Both the position numbers and the translations under genes were made by a program. 64,000 bases of DNA from Solea solea (lineage: Eukaryota > Chordata > Actinopteri > Pleuronectiformes > Soleidae): contig NC_081151.1 in NCBI RefSeq assembly GCF_958295425.1, positions 8,444,618 to 8,508,617 on the forward strand, given 5' to 3'. Shown here piece by piece: positions 50,501 to 62,817 of the stretch (position 1 is its first letter; each line of letters starts with the position of its first letter). The notes below the pieces were generated by a model. The model had not been told where the DNA came from, did not search any database, and saw nothing but the letters and a program-made list of their open reading frames with translations.

Positions 50501-53500
50501 TATTGTTATTGTTCTGCTTTTAATTGCTGGAGGAGGAGGAGGAGGAGGAGGAGGAGGAGGCAGCAGCATGTTTTGAATATACGTCTTTGGTTACCATAGC
50601 AAAAGAGAAACACTGCCTTCCTCCTGATAGTTGCATCTAATGTCAGAGGTATGTAGAGGTGTTAACTTCTCTGGTTTAACCAGTTATTGAACAAATGACC
50701 CTTTTTAACATACAACACAAAGAGAACAGATATAAGTAGTAATCCCTCAAGTAACAGTGTGAAATCCTTTGGCCATTCATCTTGATCTTGAATAGCTCCC
50801 TGTATTTTTGTGTCTCATTAACACACAGGCTTCCTGTTTTTTTCCCCCTGCTATTTTAACTGTTGTCACTGTGGAATCAACATTAAATTGTTTGCTTCTT
50901 TTTCTTTAAGGGAGTGCGATAATTAAAACTATAATTAATACTATCATTTTGGGTAAATAAAGAAATTGTTTATGCCTACATTTGGCATCTCTCATTTTGT
51001 GACTTCACTGCGTTTAGTTTAGTCGTTTGCCTCGTTTTCTGTTGAATCATCATCAACAGACGCCTGCCTAAAATCTGCAAACGTTGTCCTAATGTTATGA
51101 GAAGATGCAACAAAATATACTTTTAGTTCAGTATATAAAGTCCATAGGGGAAAGCGGATCCCTCTCCCTCTGTCACCCTCTCCCCAGTCAATTTGTTTGT
51201 TGGCTGTGGAGCCTCGTAGTGGTTTACATTACATATGATTATGTAAATCTGGAGCTTTTCCTGTGCATTATGGGCCAACGCATTGTCAAGATCTTTTCTA
51301 AAGCAGTCAAGTTGCTATTTCTGAATTCTTTTATTATCTGAGAGTGCAACAAAGAAAGTCTTTTGTTCACTGTTTGCCGCACACACGTTCTCATGCATAC
51401 ACACACACATACAAACACACACACACACAGCACACTGCTGTGGTCCATGACTTACTACTGTCCCCTAGTGGTGCTCTGTTCCATAGTCTCTCTTAACTCT
51501 CAATTTCCATCAACTTTCCACACTTCCACTCACCTGACTTCCCTGTCTTTGTCCCTCTCCCCCCCCCCACCTCTGTGTGCCTTCCCTCTGCCTTATCATG
51601 CTCAAACATTTAAAGGGTTGATTCGTTGCATTGTATGACAGAGAGCTCCAATTATGCATTGCTGTGTCCACAGTGGCTTTGCCCTCAATGGAGGACTCAA
51701 ACAGTGTCAACAAAAACAGGAACCCCGATGTTTTGTGGCTATTGTGAAGCCCGGGCTCGTGTCAATAAGGAACTGTTTAGTCAGAGTGCCACACCGAAAC
51801 TGCAGGCAGAATGTTATCTGTGGAAATAGGGTGTGTACATAATAGTGCTAAAATGTAAGTATGATTGTTTGGACAAGCCCAACACAAATGCACACACGGA
51901 ACAGCCTTAAAGCCTTTGCACCTTTTCTTACACGGTTATTTTTAGCGGAGATAAACAGCTTCCTTCATGCAACTGTCATTGTTTTACATCCCATTCTCTA
52001 ATTTCTTCTTGATTATTTGAATATTTACAGGCAGGCGAAGAAAGCATCCACTTGTGCTTCCCATCCCTGAGCTGATCCTCTGTTTCCTCAGGTAATGGTA
52101 TGCATTTTTATACATTTTCCCTTCCCGATCACTGTTATTCCGGCACTAATTGGTGTGATAACCTGGAACAGTGCTAATAAACAACAGGGTAAAGGGGTCA
52201 CTCGTCAGTGGCAGGCGCACGGACACACACAGTCAAGTCACTCATGTCAAATGACCAATTATACATTTTATGAAAGATGGCACCTCCCATCTCCAGTGCC
52301 CTATTCCTCTTGGGATAGCTCTCCAATGAGAGGGCTATCACTCAAACCCAAACCACATTCATTCATTAGCCTGTTAAGATGGGCATCAATTATTCATTAT
52401 GAAGGTGGCCAGTGGATTATTTCTGTCGGCACTTGGCTTATTGTATCAAAGGTTGATTATGACTCGGTTGATTTAGGATGTAACGTTGTCTTTGAGATCA
52501 ATCAAAAAGAAAATGAAAAGAAAATTTCAACAACAAAAATGTTCATTTCAGAATTTAATGACACACTTTATTTATACTTTTAAGGTTGTTGTTTTTTTGA
52601 ACACTTACACTATAGTATGATTCGTTTCATAGTGTTTGCTCCTGCTGAAGTGCACGGTTACATTACCTCAGTGAAAGGACTTTGATCTGTTTCCAAACAG
52701 AACCTACTGTGTTATTATGAACGAATGAATGGGGATAATGCGCTGACCACTTCTGCTTTATATCTCCTTCCCCTCACTAACCTCACCTTTTTTTTTTATC
52801 CTGTCCTTCAATGGAATCATCCCCAAAAATTCACACTCACACCACTCTGTAAAATCTTTTTTTATTAGAATGTTAAAAAGTCCGTTGGGCATTCTTTTTT
52901 AGAAACTATATAAGAGGTGAACTAGTAAAATGGTTGTGTGAATCTGACAAAGCCTGAGACTGTTGTCATGGACTAATGCATGTTATTGCTCCATGTACAA
53001 CTGGAGTGGAAATTACATCATGCATAATACATGTACACATTAATTATTATTTTTGAATATAGGTAGGTTTACTGGTGTTTTTGCACTGATTTATTATTTT
53101 TTATTAAATTAGAAAGTAAGGGAGACATGAATGCAATTGTCTTAGTTTGTGTGACAGACCATTTGATTTTCTGTTTATTAATTAAACTTCTCTTTTTTTC
53201 CATAAAATAACATATAACATTATTTTGTATTACCTATCTGCACATTAACCTACTTTTCTCCTGCTTTTGACCCGCACAGCACACCATTAGAAAAAAAACT
53301 TGACTTGAGTAAAGTGCCGTTCATGCAAACAGCTCGAGAGTGAGGCAATGTTTTAGCAAATACAAATGGAGTGTTTGGGAGATTAGCATCCTTTCAAAAC
53401 ACGCCGTGGTGCACTTGAGTTTCATGTTTGCATGTTGGCTTTTCGGTGACAAATCTGACCTCAGACTTCAGAAAAGTTGTTCAAAGCAGTAGATAGGGTT

Positions 53501-54276
53501 CGGCGGCGCAGATATGGCATGTCAATATATACATTGTGTAAAGAATTCTTTCTTCATTAATCATTGTAACACACTTCTTCATAGTCTTCTTAGTTTTTTT
53601 TTATAGACTATGCATATGGATTTTAAATAAAATACCTTTTATTTATCAAAATAAACTACTAGAAGGCGCACATTTATTTAGCTATTTTTAGCAATAATGC
53701 TCTTTACAGATCTGACAAGCACAGACACGCACAGCAGGGGAAAAAACTTAATGTTAACAGAACAGAAGTTCACTATTTTGGTTTATTTTACCCGAACCTT
53801 TCCTCCTTTCATCAAGCCCTGCATATGTTAAAACAATATCCAAGTGTCAGGTTGACTCACACTGTCACCACATCTATAGGTAAGAAGAAATTCTTTCAGG
53901 GAAAAAAAAAGGTCATGGGTGTGTCTCTGTTTTGAGAGTGCTAATGCAGGACAAACGTTGTGTCGAGGTGACAGAGCGCAGACCTTGGACTAGGCCCTGG
54001 TTGTTGAGCAACAGCAGACACTCGCACATGATGCAATGGCTGCTCCTGCAAATTAATTCTTGCTCGGTGTAAAGAAACTATTCATAACTGCTTTGCCTGA
54101 GAAAACATTAACAATTTTTCATACGGATCAAAGTGGCCATCTGGTTACATTCGCATACACCTCACCTCCTCACCGCTAATCTCAGTGGATTATCTTAATT
54201 TTCTCTCTTCCCTTTTCCCTGCAGCTTTGTGCAGTACTTGCAGAGTGAGACTCTCTCAAGAATGTGTCTAATTTAG
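44445..54276 (+). CDS. Divergent spliced transcript with a 93-codon ORF, or lncRNA
   Basis: I inferred five exons from splice signals: the first ends at 44515 (donor GTACTA), then 45241-45307, 45731-45761, 52031-52091 and from 54225. The ATG at 44445 has an in-frame TGA just before it (44439-44441). Read through all four junctions the frame stays open and stops with TAG at 54274-54276, giving 93 codons. The start, MLLAAFPASLCSPAFSSAA, is Ala/Ser-rich and without acidic residues, like a transit or signal peptide. The C-terminus carries RRRKHPLVLPIPELILCFL. I recognise no family. The unspliced frame stops within two codons of the first donor. An overlapping ATG at 44332 opens another frame, so coding is uncertain and a long non-coding RNA is a real alternative. 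An AATAAA at 55248-55253 could end the transcript. Confidence 0.4.
45241..45307 (+). CDS. Divergent transcript, inferred exon 2
   Basis: A pyrimidine-rich acceptor (TTTTCTTCGTTCTGCAG) and the donor GAAG/GTAGTG bound 67 bp. The frame set by exon 1 reads NFCESSPAVSLQHSTTFTSP then LK without a stop and ends in phase 0. The other two frames contain stops. Confidence 0.45.
45731..45761 (+). CDS. Divergent transcript, inferred micro-exon 3
   Basis: A strong acceptor (AACTCTTTTTACAG) and a strong donor (ACG/GTGAGA) bound only 31 bp. The inherited frame reads INDEAAQLFY plus one base. The size is unusual but within known micro-exon lengths, and a 6.3-kb intron follows. Confidence 0.4.
47999..48019 (+). 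repeat. (G)21 tract
   Basis: Twenty-one consecutive G in the intron of the divergent transcript. Confidence 0.9.
48621..48662 (+). repeat. 12-bp tandem repeat (TCACACATACAC)
   Basis: Two full copies at 48631-48654, with partial copies on both sides, next to a GT microsatellite at about 48601-48613. Confidence 0.85.
50529..50560 (+). repeat. (GGA)10 tract
   Basis: A perfect GGA/GAG run followed by CAGCAGCATG. Confidence 0.9.
51459..51471 (-). promoter_or_regulatory. CTCF-like site
   Basis: On the minus strand it reads CCACTAGGGGACA, which fits the CTCF core consensus except at one position. Single motif matches are common by chance, and similar strings occur in fish repeat tails. Confidence 0.25.
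52031..52091 (+). CDS. Divergent transcript, inferred exon 4
   Basis: The acceptor is GAATATTTACAG and the donor is CTCAG/GTAATG, bounding 61 bp. In the inherited phase it reads a Gly split codon then RRRKHPLVLPIPELILCFL, followed by two bases. The frame beginning at the first base of this exon has a stop. Confidence 0.4.
52092..54224 (+). other. Possible intron with conserved-looking block at 52240-52440
   Basis: The long open frame from 52095 to 52583 has no recognisable protein similarity and lies in unique, homeodomain-site-rich DNA such as CATTCATTCATTAG and CAATTATTCATTATG. I take it as a non-coding element candidate. The remainder is AT-rich with no gene seen. Confidence 0.5.
54225..54276 (+). 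CDS. Divergent transcript, inferred last coding exon
   Basis: A very strong acceptor (TTCTCTCTTCCCTTTTCCCTGCAG) precedes 54225. The first base completes a Ser codon, then FVQYLQSETLSRMCLI and TAG. The 3' UTR would continue to the right, possibly to the AATAAA at 55248. Confidence 0.45.
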
Positions 54277-56216
54277 TGGCTAAGAGGCAGATTTATACCT
54301 GTGCTAGTTATGGAGAAGGTTGCTCCCTCGAGAAGCCCAATGACTGTTTACGGGCAGCCCGACAATGCCTTAGTAGATGATGAAGCACCTGCCAGAGTTC
54401 CCCCACGTCTGTTCCATCCCTTTCTCTGTCTGTCTGCTTGCCTCCCTTCCCCTCATTTTCTTTCTTCTTTCACTCTTCCTTCCTCCACTCTTTCACAGCC
54501 TTCTCTCCTTCCCTCGCTCCTTCCTGTCTCCAGCCCATTCTCCCCTGCTTTTGTTGCTTTCCTCTGCAGAGCCACATCTCCTTCAGTTACCATGGAGTTG
54601 TGCATTTTACAGCCATTCCCAGTGCTCTCCCCAGAGTGAACCCATCTACTTACTCTGTCTACCACAGAGAATAAGAGTTTTTGTCTCCCGTGTCCCTCTG
54701 CCATACTTTCCCCTTCGCACATGTCGGATAGACACATCGACAGCAACACACACACACACACGCGGGTGAACACAACTGTGGTCAGGTTTTGTTTATGACA
54801 GGGAAAGGCAATATCGAGATTGTTTCAGAGTAGTGTCATCACGTGAAATGTATCGCTGTCAGCAGTATGTTTTATATGTCTGGGCCTAAGGCTGAGGCCA
54901 TTTTGGGAAACAGAAAATATCATATCATATGACCTCCTCTGGTATAAAAGTAAACTATCAGCTGTAAATCCGATACACAGCTACAGCAGTGTGTGTGAAG
55001 ATGAAAGGAAGTGAGTGCTCCGTGGCAGCGGGCTCGCCGGTGAAATAAGAATCAGCTGTTTCTTGCAGTGAATTCTAATGACGGTGTTGCACATTTGCAT
55101 TTTTGAGATATATTCTTTGAAATTACATGAATATTTATCCGCTAACATTACACATTTTTTCCAGTGTGAGAGCAGGTTTTTCTAAAAAGTTTTTAATTTT
55201 TTTTAATTTTTAAAATTAAACAAGACACAAGCAGCAATTTTATAAGAAATAAAAACAATAATTAAAACACTTTATTTTATGAGTTTTCTCAGTAGTAAGC
55301 ACTTTAATTTTGATCACGGTCAGACACTATTAAAATGACAAATCTCCAAACACATTATTTATGCCTCCCCTTACAGTATGTCATCTGATTATTAAATCAT
55401 CAAGCTTTGACCACTTCTTGGTCACACTGCTGTGATTCCACTTTCTTTTTTTCCCCCCTAAATTACCAGCCTGCTTTATACTCAATGGGCCATAACTTGT
55501 TAATGTATGTAATGTAATTTTGCACCTGTAATTAAGTGTCAGTTTATAAACACACAAACACTAATAATACCCAGAGCTTTCCTGGGTGAGCCCATTGGTG
55601 GCAAAAGCCCATCCATCACTGTCCCTAATGAGGCTCCATGTAGACGAGTCAGTCGAGGCTTCCTGGGCCGCTCAGTCTTATTTTTCATGCTCACTGCGAT
55701 AACCACCCAAATCCCCAGTAAGATGATATGAGGGAGGATCTTAATGTATGTGTGTTTGTGTGCAAGCCTGCATACTTGCAGCACATTTGTGTATCTGTGT
55801 ATGCGCATGTATGTTTACAAAAGGCCCCTGCACTATTTTCATAATAAACTCACTGCCTGTTTATTGTCGGTGACAATAGGTTGTTATATTCCTACTGTTT
55901 TCAATTGTTTTGCCTTTAATGATTAAAAAGCAGAGGCCAACTCGAGGGGCCAACGAGGTGTCAGAGGTCATTTAGACCAATCAGAAGCCACCACGGGACA
56001 TCGGCAAAATAAAAGGCAGCTGCCGGTGATACTGGGACAACTTGGCACATAAGGACACAGTTAATGTGATAATAACATACTTATTAAGCAATAGGACAAG
56101 CAGAGACAAAAACAAGGAGGTCCCTGTCTTTTTTTTATAGAGGTCATGTTTATTTATGGTGTCAGAAATACCGACATTCTTCACCGAAGCTCTTACACAG
56201 CTTATGAGTGATAATC

Positions 56217-56218
<2 letters not shown>

Positions 56219-56309
<91 letters not shown>
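56219..56309 (+). repeat. (CT)40 followed by a short (GT)5 tract
   Basis: Eighty bases of perfect CT dinucleotide followed directly by GT repeats. It is the longest perfect microsatellite in the window and a homopurine-homopyrimidine mirror able to form a triplex. Confidence 0.97.
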
Positions 56310-57686
56310 CACAGAATGGGGCTGACATGTTTCTGCTGACAGATAGCTCTACAGTTTCAGAAGCTGGGGCCCTTGCACTGTGGGACAGATTTCATGACTC
56401 AAGAGTTTGAACCGGTCTTGGGATCCTGAAGGGATGAGAGGAAGTTTCTCAACACATTTACACATTTATCATTAGTGCGCCTGTGACACATTAGATAAAA
56501 TAATATAAAGTGGTGTGCTGTGCTTTAGCTATTAGCTATATTCCTGTAAATAGGAACATCATTTACAAAATTGACTTAATATACTATTGAAGAAGATTTG
56601 AAACTAGCAATTAAGACCATTAACTCCTCCTTGCTGATGTTATAAATCAATTTTCCGTCATTTCTTTTTTTTTATCTACAGTCTGTGGTCAGTTGTCCCG
56701 GTGCATGTAAAAGAGTTACCTTTCTGTGGCACTTGTAATCTGTAATCTACAAAACTAGTCACTTATTGGTTAAGGGTCTCATGTATTAGGTGATATTTCC
56801 ATACAGTATCTATAAAAAGACAACATACATATAGAAATAACTTAAATACTCTTTGTCATTTCTTGACATTTCCATTTGATGATGATTTCAATGATTTTTC
56901 AGTCATTACTCCTTTAAACCTTGACAAAATTGTCATCCATTTAAGCGCCATTTGACAATTACATATCTCTTACTTTACACTGTCGAGCAAAAGTTTGAAT
57001 TTTCTATTGGTAAAAGTAACTTGGGCTGAGATATGAAACCATGCAACAAGTCTTGTGGCAGTATAACCTCAAGGCATGCGTCTATATGCAGACTCTGATA
57101 TTCACATGCAGCTCATAATTAGTGCACATTTAATGTAATAATAAGGAGAGAGCACTCTTGAAATATACGTGTCGACTCGGCACCTTGATATATATTTTTT
57201 TTTTTCCGTACACGTCAAGAAGAGTGTGGCAGCAGTCAGTGTATCAGTGGGTAATGATAGAGGAAGTGACGTCTGACAACTATGACCTGCCACCACGGTC
57301 GGTTCTTTAAAAGCAAAAGGAGGTGGCCACGACTCCACGCTAATGGAGGAGGAGAAAATGGCCGTGTCACTCCTGTCAACGCATTATGTTTTAAATCTAG
57401 ACAGTTGTTGTCGCTCTTGCAGGCCCATAATTTTATGCCATTAAAAGTGCCAAGGGGGGAAGAAGGAAGGAAAGGAGGGGAGGTGGGGGGGGGGTTTCTA
57501 CCTTGTGTTCCCTTCATGCCTGACTCCCTGCCACTTTTGTGCGGAAAACTTTTGGCATATCTTGAAAGCATAAAGACTAGTTGGGGTTTTAAAGTGATCA
57601 TAAAGTCAATCATGTTGGTTTGAATTACCCAGCAATCTCTGCCAGTCCCTTTTCAGCCACTGTGCCAAGAGAAGTGTGTGGGAGTG

Positions 57687-57722
57687 GTGTGTGTGTGCGT
57701 GTGTGTGTGTGTGTGTGCGTGT
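57687..57722 (+). repeat. GT microsatellite with GC interruptions
   Basis: GT run interrupted by GTGCGT units. Confidence 0.85.
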
Positions 57723-60620
57723 TAATGCGCATACTGTAAGTGTGTGGGAGGTTGGAGACGTAGGAGTCAGAAACTGAAATGAGAAATGATGGTGGAAGAG
57801 AACGAGTTTTCATGCTCAAGTGCCTCAAATCCAGCGAAAATTCCCAAGATGTTAGAAACTTTAAAGAAATAAAGACAAAGTGAGAAAAAAAAAAAAAGTG
57901 TGTAGAATGCCTGTAAAAGATTAGACTTGAAATAAACCTTGAGGGCAAATTATAATGCCCTGCAGGTCAGAGCAACTCTGACATTCTTTATGAATTTCCA
58001 CTAATGGAAAAACGCGGGCGCGAATTACTGTCACTTGTTCTGATTTGTATGCATGACAACCTTTTCATCTCAAAGAATACTAGACCCCACAAGGTCTTTA
58101 CATTATGGGCAAACATTTGCAATTATGATGAACTCCACCAGCTTATCTCAAAAGGAACAGGTTCTTACTGATGGACAAGTAGACGTTTTAATGAAATAAA
58201 CTGCTTTAAGCTGATGAAATAAAGATTGCCTCACCTCAGGGTGCACTCAAATTAAATTATCACGATGAGTGCATGCAAGCAACTACCATTAACTCAGGTA
58301 TGGAAGGAGCCGAGCTTCGCACTGCACTTGTCCTATATAGTATTTGTGAAACAACTGTATGCAGTTGATGATGCTCGGTCTGTTTTTATCCTCTGTCCTA
58401 CATCTCCGCCCGCTCCCATGATGGCTGAAGGCCTCACAGCTTCTCTTTTACTACATTCAGAGGGATAAACCATAATGCTAAAACCATGTGTTGTCCCATG
58501 AGGCCGAGCCAGTAGACACTGCAGTTTTATTCTTGCAGATAAACATGGGCCCAGTGGCTTGTCAGAAGCCTGTGGACAGAGCCCAGAGTCCTCTGCCTTA
58601 AAACAATGTTGGTGTTAGGGCAAGAGGGACTGTGGCTGGCAATGGGAAACACCTGTGCTGGGGTGAGCAGCCGGGCAGTATAAGCTGGGGGGGGGGGGGG
58701 GTGACCACTGTAAGGAGAGGAAGACAAGGCAGGTGGGAGGTGTGAAGCCAGTTGGAAAGTCCACGACTTCCTCCTGAGAAGTAGAGCACTGAGGAAATTA
58801 GTTACAGTTATGTCTTGGTCATTGTCTCTTGAAGACGAAGCCTGAGGCTCAGCCATAAACATCAGTTCAGACCAACTGAATTATAGCTATGAATAAAGCG
58901 GGAAAAACACAAGTCTGCATGCAGAAATATGAGCTCAATATTCCACTACATCTCCCACAGGGATGTTTCTGCTGTTATCCGCCTCAAAGTTTCTGATATC
59001 AGAAATCCAAACAAAGATATTTTCTTTCTTTTTTTTGTGATATATTGCCGTGCTTTGACAAATGTAAGATTCATTATTGAATTCAGTTGTGTTAGTGTTG
59101 TGATTCAGTGTGTCTGTGCTATAGGAAGTCGTATAAGCTACAGAAAACTGCACCGCCTTTGGCCTCCACCATTTTTATTTATATCTGGTGTATATTCCGA
59201 CTGTGTTGGCTGTGAGTTGCTTCAGGACATTTTGATTTTAGCCCTTCAACCACGTTAACCCGTAAATCTCTCTCTTCTTTCTTTAGTGTAATATAAGAAT
59301 CACCTCTTTAATATCTATCAATATCTTAAAAAGTTATCTTTGATGTCACAATGTATCATCTGTGAATGTACGAACTACACAGTGCTGATGCAATTCACAC
59401 ACATAGGTTGTATAGTTTATTTTAAGGCTATAGAAATGTGTGCTCTCAGAATAAACATGTGAATCCCAAATGAAATGATAGAGCATGCAGCACAGCAATA
59501 TTTATTTCTTTTTTTCTTAGCAGCCAAACATCTTACCCTGCTGTATATCCATCAGCCTCTCCTCAGTGGCCCAGTGCTCCACCCTTCAAGTCAGGTTGAT
59601 CATTCCATCTCCTGCCTCTCTATCCTGAGGTGCCTACTGTCAATTTATCAGACACTTCCTTTTAATTTCATACTTTCCACAGTGTAAGCATCCATCTCCG
59701 CTGTCTGCAGTAGCGTTAGAGGGTTCAGAGCGTAGCAGTGTGAAACAGGCTGATGTGAAGCCCATAACTGACAAGGAGAAGTGGGTTAGAATGGAGTAAT
59801 GATCTCGTGAAAAAACAACCACAAAAAAAACCCAAAACAAGCAGGATATTGCACACACAGCTTGAAGTCCGCACTGTATATTTTCTATATTTCTGTCGAT
59901 ATTGAGTCTTTTTTTTTTTTATTGTTGGTGCTTATTAAATATTGATATTATTTTTTTTCCCCCCCCTGCACACTTTTTGAATTAGAATCCAGGGCACACA
60001 CTAATTTCTAAGGTGAATAAAATCTGGCAACGCATTTCTCAAGGTGTACTTCAGAGAGAATGAGTAAAGGGGTGATAATAAACACTTCACTTTGGATTTG
60101 TGCTCCTTGCAAATCACTTGTTTTAAAAAGTGAATCCATGCGTAGCAGAACATGATGTACAGCAATTGAATATGTTTTACGGGTATCATTCTCCGGCAGT
60201 CATTAGTACTGATGTTGATAAATGAGAAATTAGACGTATTTTAGGAATCAAGTATGCAAACACTGCCTGATATTCATTTTAAACCCCGTTGGCTTCCGTT
60301 GATCTTCCTCTGACACGTCTGAAATTTGAAAATAAAGTCAAATTATTACTAGATTTGACACATAAATATCACTAGATTCAATCTTAAACGAGAACTATGC
60401 CCTTTTCCTATAGTACTCTCGGAGTCTTCATCTCCTCTTCACTGAGCTTTCTCTCCCCTCTCCCTCTTTCTCTCTCTAACAAAGTTAATTATAGTATGTT
60501 TTATTTTATGAAGGTGTCAGGAAGAAATGATGAATGGCTTGTAATATCAAAAGATTAAAGACAGTGCAATGAAGGACGCATCTGCTTACACTGTGGTAGC
60601 ACTTACATGCAGACACACAT

Positions 60621-60622
<2 letters not shown>

Positions 60623-60652
<30 letters not shown>
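60623..60652 (+). repeat. (AC)15 microsatellite
   Basis: A perfect AC run in the right intergenic region. Confidence 0.95.
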
Positions 60653-60661
<9 letters not shown>

Positions 60662-62785
60662 GTAGCCTGCACACAGTCTCTGGGGCCATTGATATCTGGT
60701 TTCATATTTGATATTAACTTACTGGGGGAGCGATTATGGCCACAATGTCATTACCGGTGGTAGAGGGGCATAATAGAAGTGAACTTTTCCAAAAGGTCCT
60801 TATATCTGCGGCCTATATTCTTGATACAATCCCATATTGATATGTACACTGGTCCCCTCATTATGGGCCCAGATGAAAAAGAGCATTTCGGCGTTCTTTA
60901 ATGAGCACTATACCAGTGAAGGTCATCTTAATGGGGTTCAACCTGCTGTTGGGAGCCAGAGGTAATATTCTAATGAGAAAGAGCCACTACACCACTCTAG
61001 TAATTCTGTAATTGCACCAGTGGATTCCATTTTATTGTTGCCTGTGCAGTCGCATTGAAGTCCTTTTGTTGTCATTTGCAACCCTGCTCGTCCTCTCCAT
61101 GTGATTTGGAGGTCCAGCCAGAGCTGAGTGTGTCCACGCACACATGCAGGCGCGCGCGCGCACCTCATTACCATATTTCAAATCCATTTCAAACGCTCCA
61201 GTGTTTATTGGAAGATACAGTTTATTCATTGCTTACTTACGGGTGGAGGGACATCAGAACCACCGAGCAAAATGAATGAATATTATCCTCAGCACACACA
61301 AGTGTGGCAGTGCAGGGGCAAGGGCGATGTTTGTGTGTATTTGTGTATGCACATGTTGATTTTTAGCCTGAGATTATGTCTATGTCTCCAAAAGAAGAAA
61401 AAAAACAGCTTTATGCCTGGAGCTGTTTCACTCCTGAACCTAAGTCTGTCCATGAGAATAAAGAAAGTTTTGCAGAATGAAGATAACACATACATTTTGT
61501 TAGTTGTCGCTACTCACCACTTGTTGCTATGTGCAAACTGTACATTGAATACATACTAATGTTACTGGCACTGTAAAACAGTGCTAGGCTTATGACTGAC
61601 AGCTAAAAAACTGACAAAAGCAGAGATAAATGTTGTTTTCATTCGGATATTTCCAGCCAAATCCCTACACTTGGTGATTGGTGAATGGCGTTTGTGACTG
61701 GTAACTTTTCCCTGAACCCAGACATCTTCAGACTTTGCAAACTAAAATAAGCGTTGGCCGTGTTTTCGAACGTGTTTTGGAGTAGAACGGACGTCAGTTC
61801 CTCTTTAAGCAGCTGTAGATACATCACACATTTTATGGGGATCCTGAATGTCATTTCCTCTGCTCAACTGTTTCCCTCGACTCTAGTCCCTAAATAACTG
61901 TCCCGCTGAAGACGAATGCGTTTCGAGATGGCATGTGGCAAACATCTGCAGTTGCTTGGTGGCCCGTTCTCCTCAATAACTCGTACATCAGTGGTAATTC
62001 AGATGAGGAACAGAGAACGGGGCTTAACCGACACCTCTCACTCCCCCACCCCCCTAGCCATAGGTTGCACCTAGTTAATTGTAGTGTCAACAGGTGAGTT
62101 AATCTCTCTTCAAATGCACACTCCAGAGGTTTATTTTAATTATTTTAAATGTCTTTACATGTATACATTTGCCAGATAGTTTATGTCAAAATATAGAGTA
62201 CATTTGAACATGAACTAAAACAGGCTTTGAGGTTTCTCCCTCTCCCTCTGCAGTATTACCCCCTCGTTGTGGGTCATGTCAGTTGAAGCAGGATCTTCAA
62301 ATATTTTCATGATGACTGCTATGCACATGGGAGATGCGAGAGAGAAGTAGGGGTTACGAGTCATGCACTTTTTTTTTTTTCTACCTTTTTGGACACGTCC
62401 TGAATCATCTGCATTCAACTTAACAGACAAAAAAAAAGATGAACAAGATGTAACTTAAAGTCACAACGGTAAAGCTTAGGGGCAAATACTCCGGGGAGCC
62501 AAAATGAGCATTTTGTCAAATTTCATTCAAAGCACTCAAGTGTGTAAAATCCTAGATGAATTTCAATTTGTCTCCACCGTCTCCGAATGACTTGAAATGT
62601 AGCGGGAGTGCAGAAGAACCAACCGACTCAATATGATTCAGGCAGCTGTGTGAGAGTATGAGGGAGTTTTAGAGGTGATAAAAAAAAAAAGGCAAGGCAG
62701 TGAATATCATCTTGTAGATAAGACAGCCACCCCTCTTTCCACAGGCTACATCTGTTTTATTACATCTGGCAGCGAATTAAGGCAC

Positions 62786-62816
<31 letters not shown>

Positions 62817-62817
62817 G
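62786..62817 (+). repeat. Compound (GT)7-(G)17 tract
   Basis: A GT run passing straight into about 17 consecutive G. Confidence 0.9.

Larger units (their letters stand above)
45762..52030 (+). other. Intron of the inferred divergent transcript, no gene recognised
   Basis: It holds a 21-base poly-G (47999-48019), GT and CA microsatellites with a 12-bp tandem unit (about 48590-48662), a GGA run (50529-50560), an interrupted CA run (51398-51429) and a CTCF-like site (51459-51471). Other plus-strand acceptor-like sites exist (for example a TTTTTATTCCAG near 50365) but lack a convincing donor. Confidence 0.6.

Noticed and set aside
52095..52583. Longest plus-strand open frame (162 codons)
   Set aside because: No recognisable domain. 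It begins inside the inferred intron just after a good donor, so it is more likely chance openness in an unusual AT-rich block.
54301..54773. Overlapping 112- and 130-codon frames rich in Ser, Pro, Leu and Phe
   Set aside because: They come from a C/T-rich tract that opens all plus-strand frames at once.
55520..55733. ATG-less plus-strand frame containing GFLGRSVLFFMLTAITT
   Set aside because: Open for about 70 codons and mildly protein-like, but with no acceptor of quality, no family match and no continuation exon. Kept only as a note.
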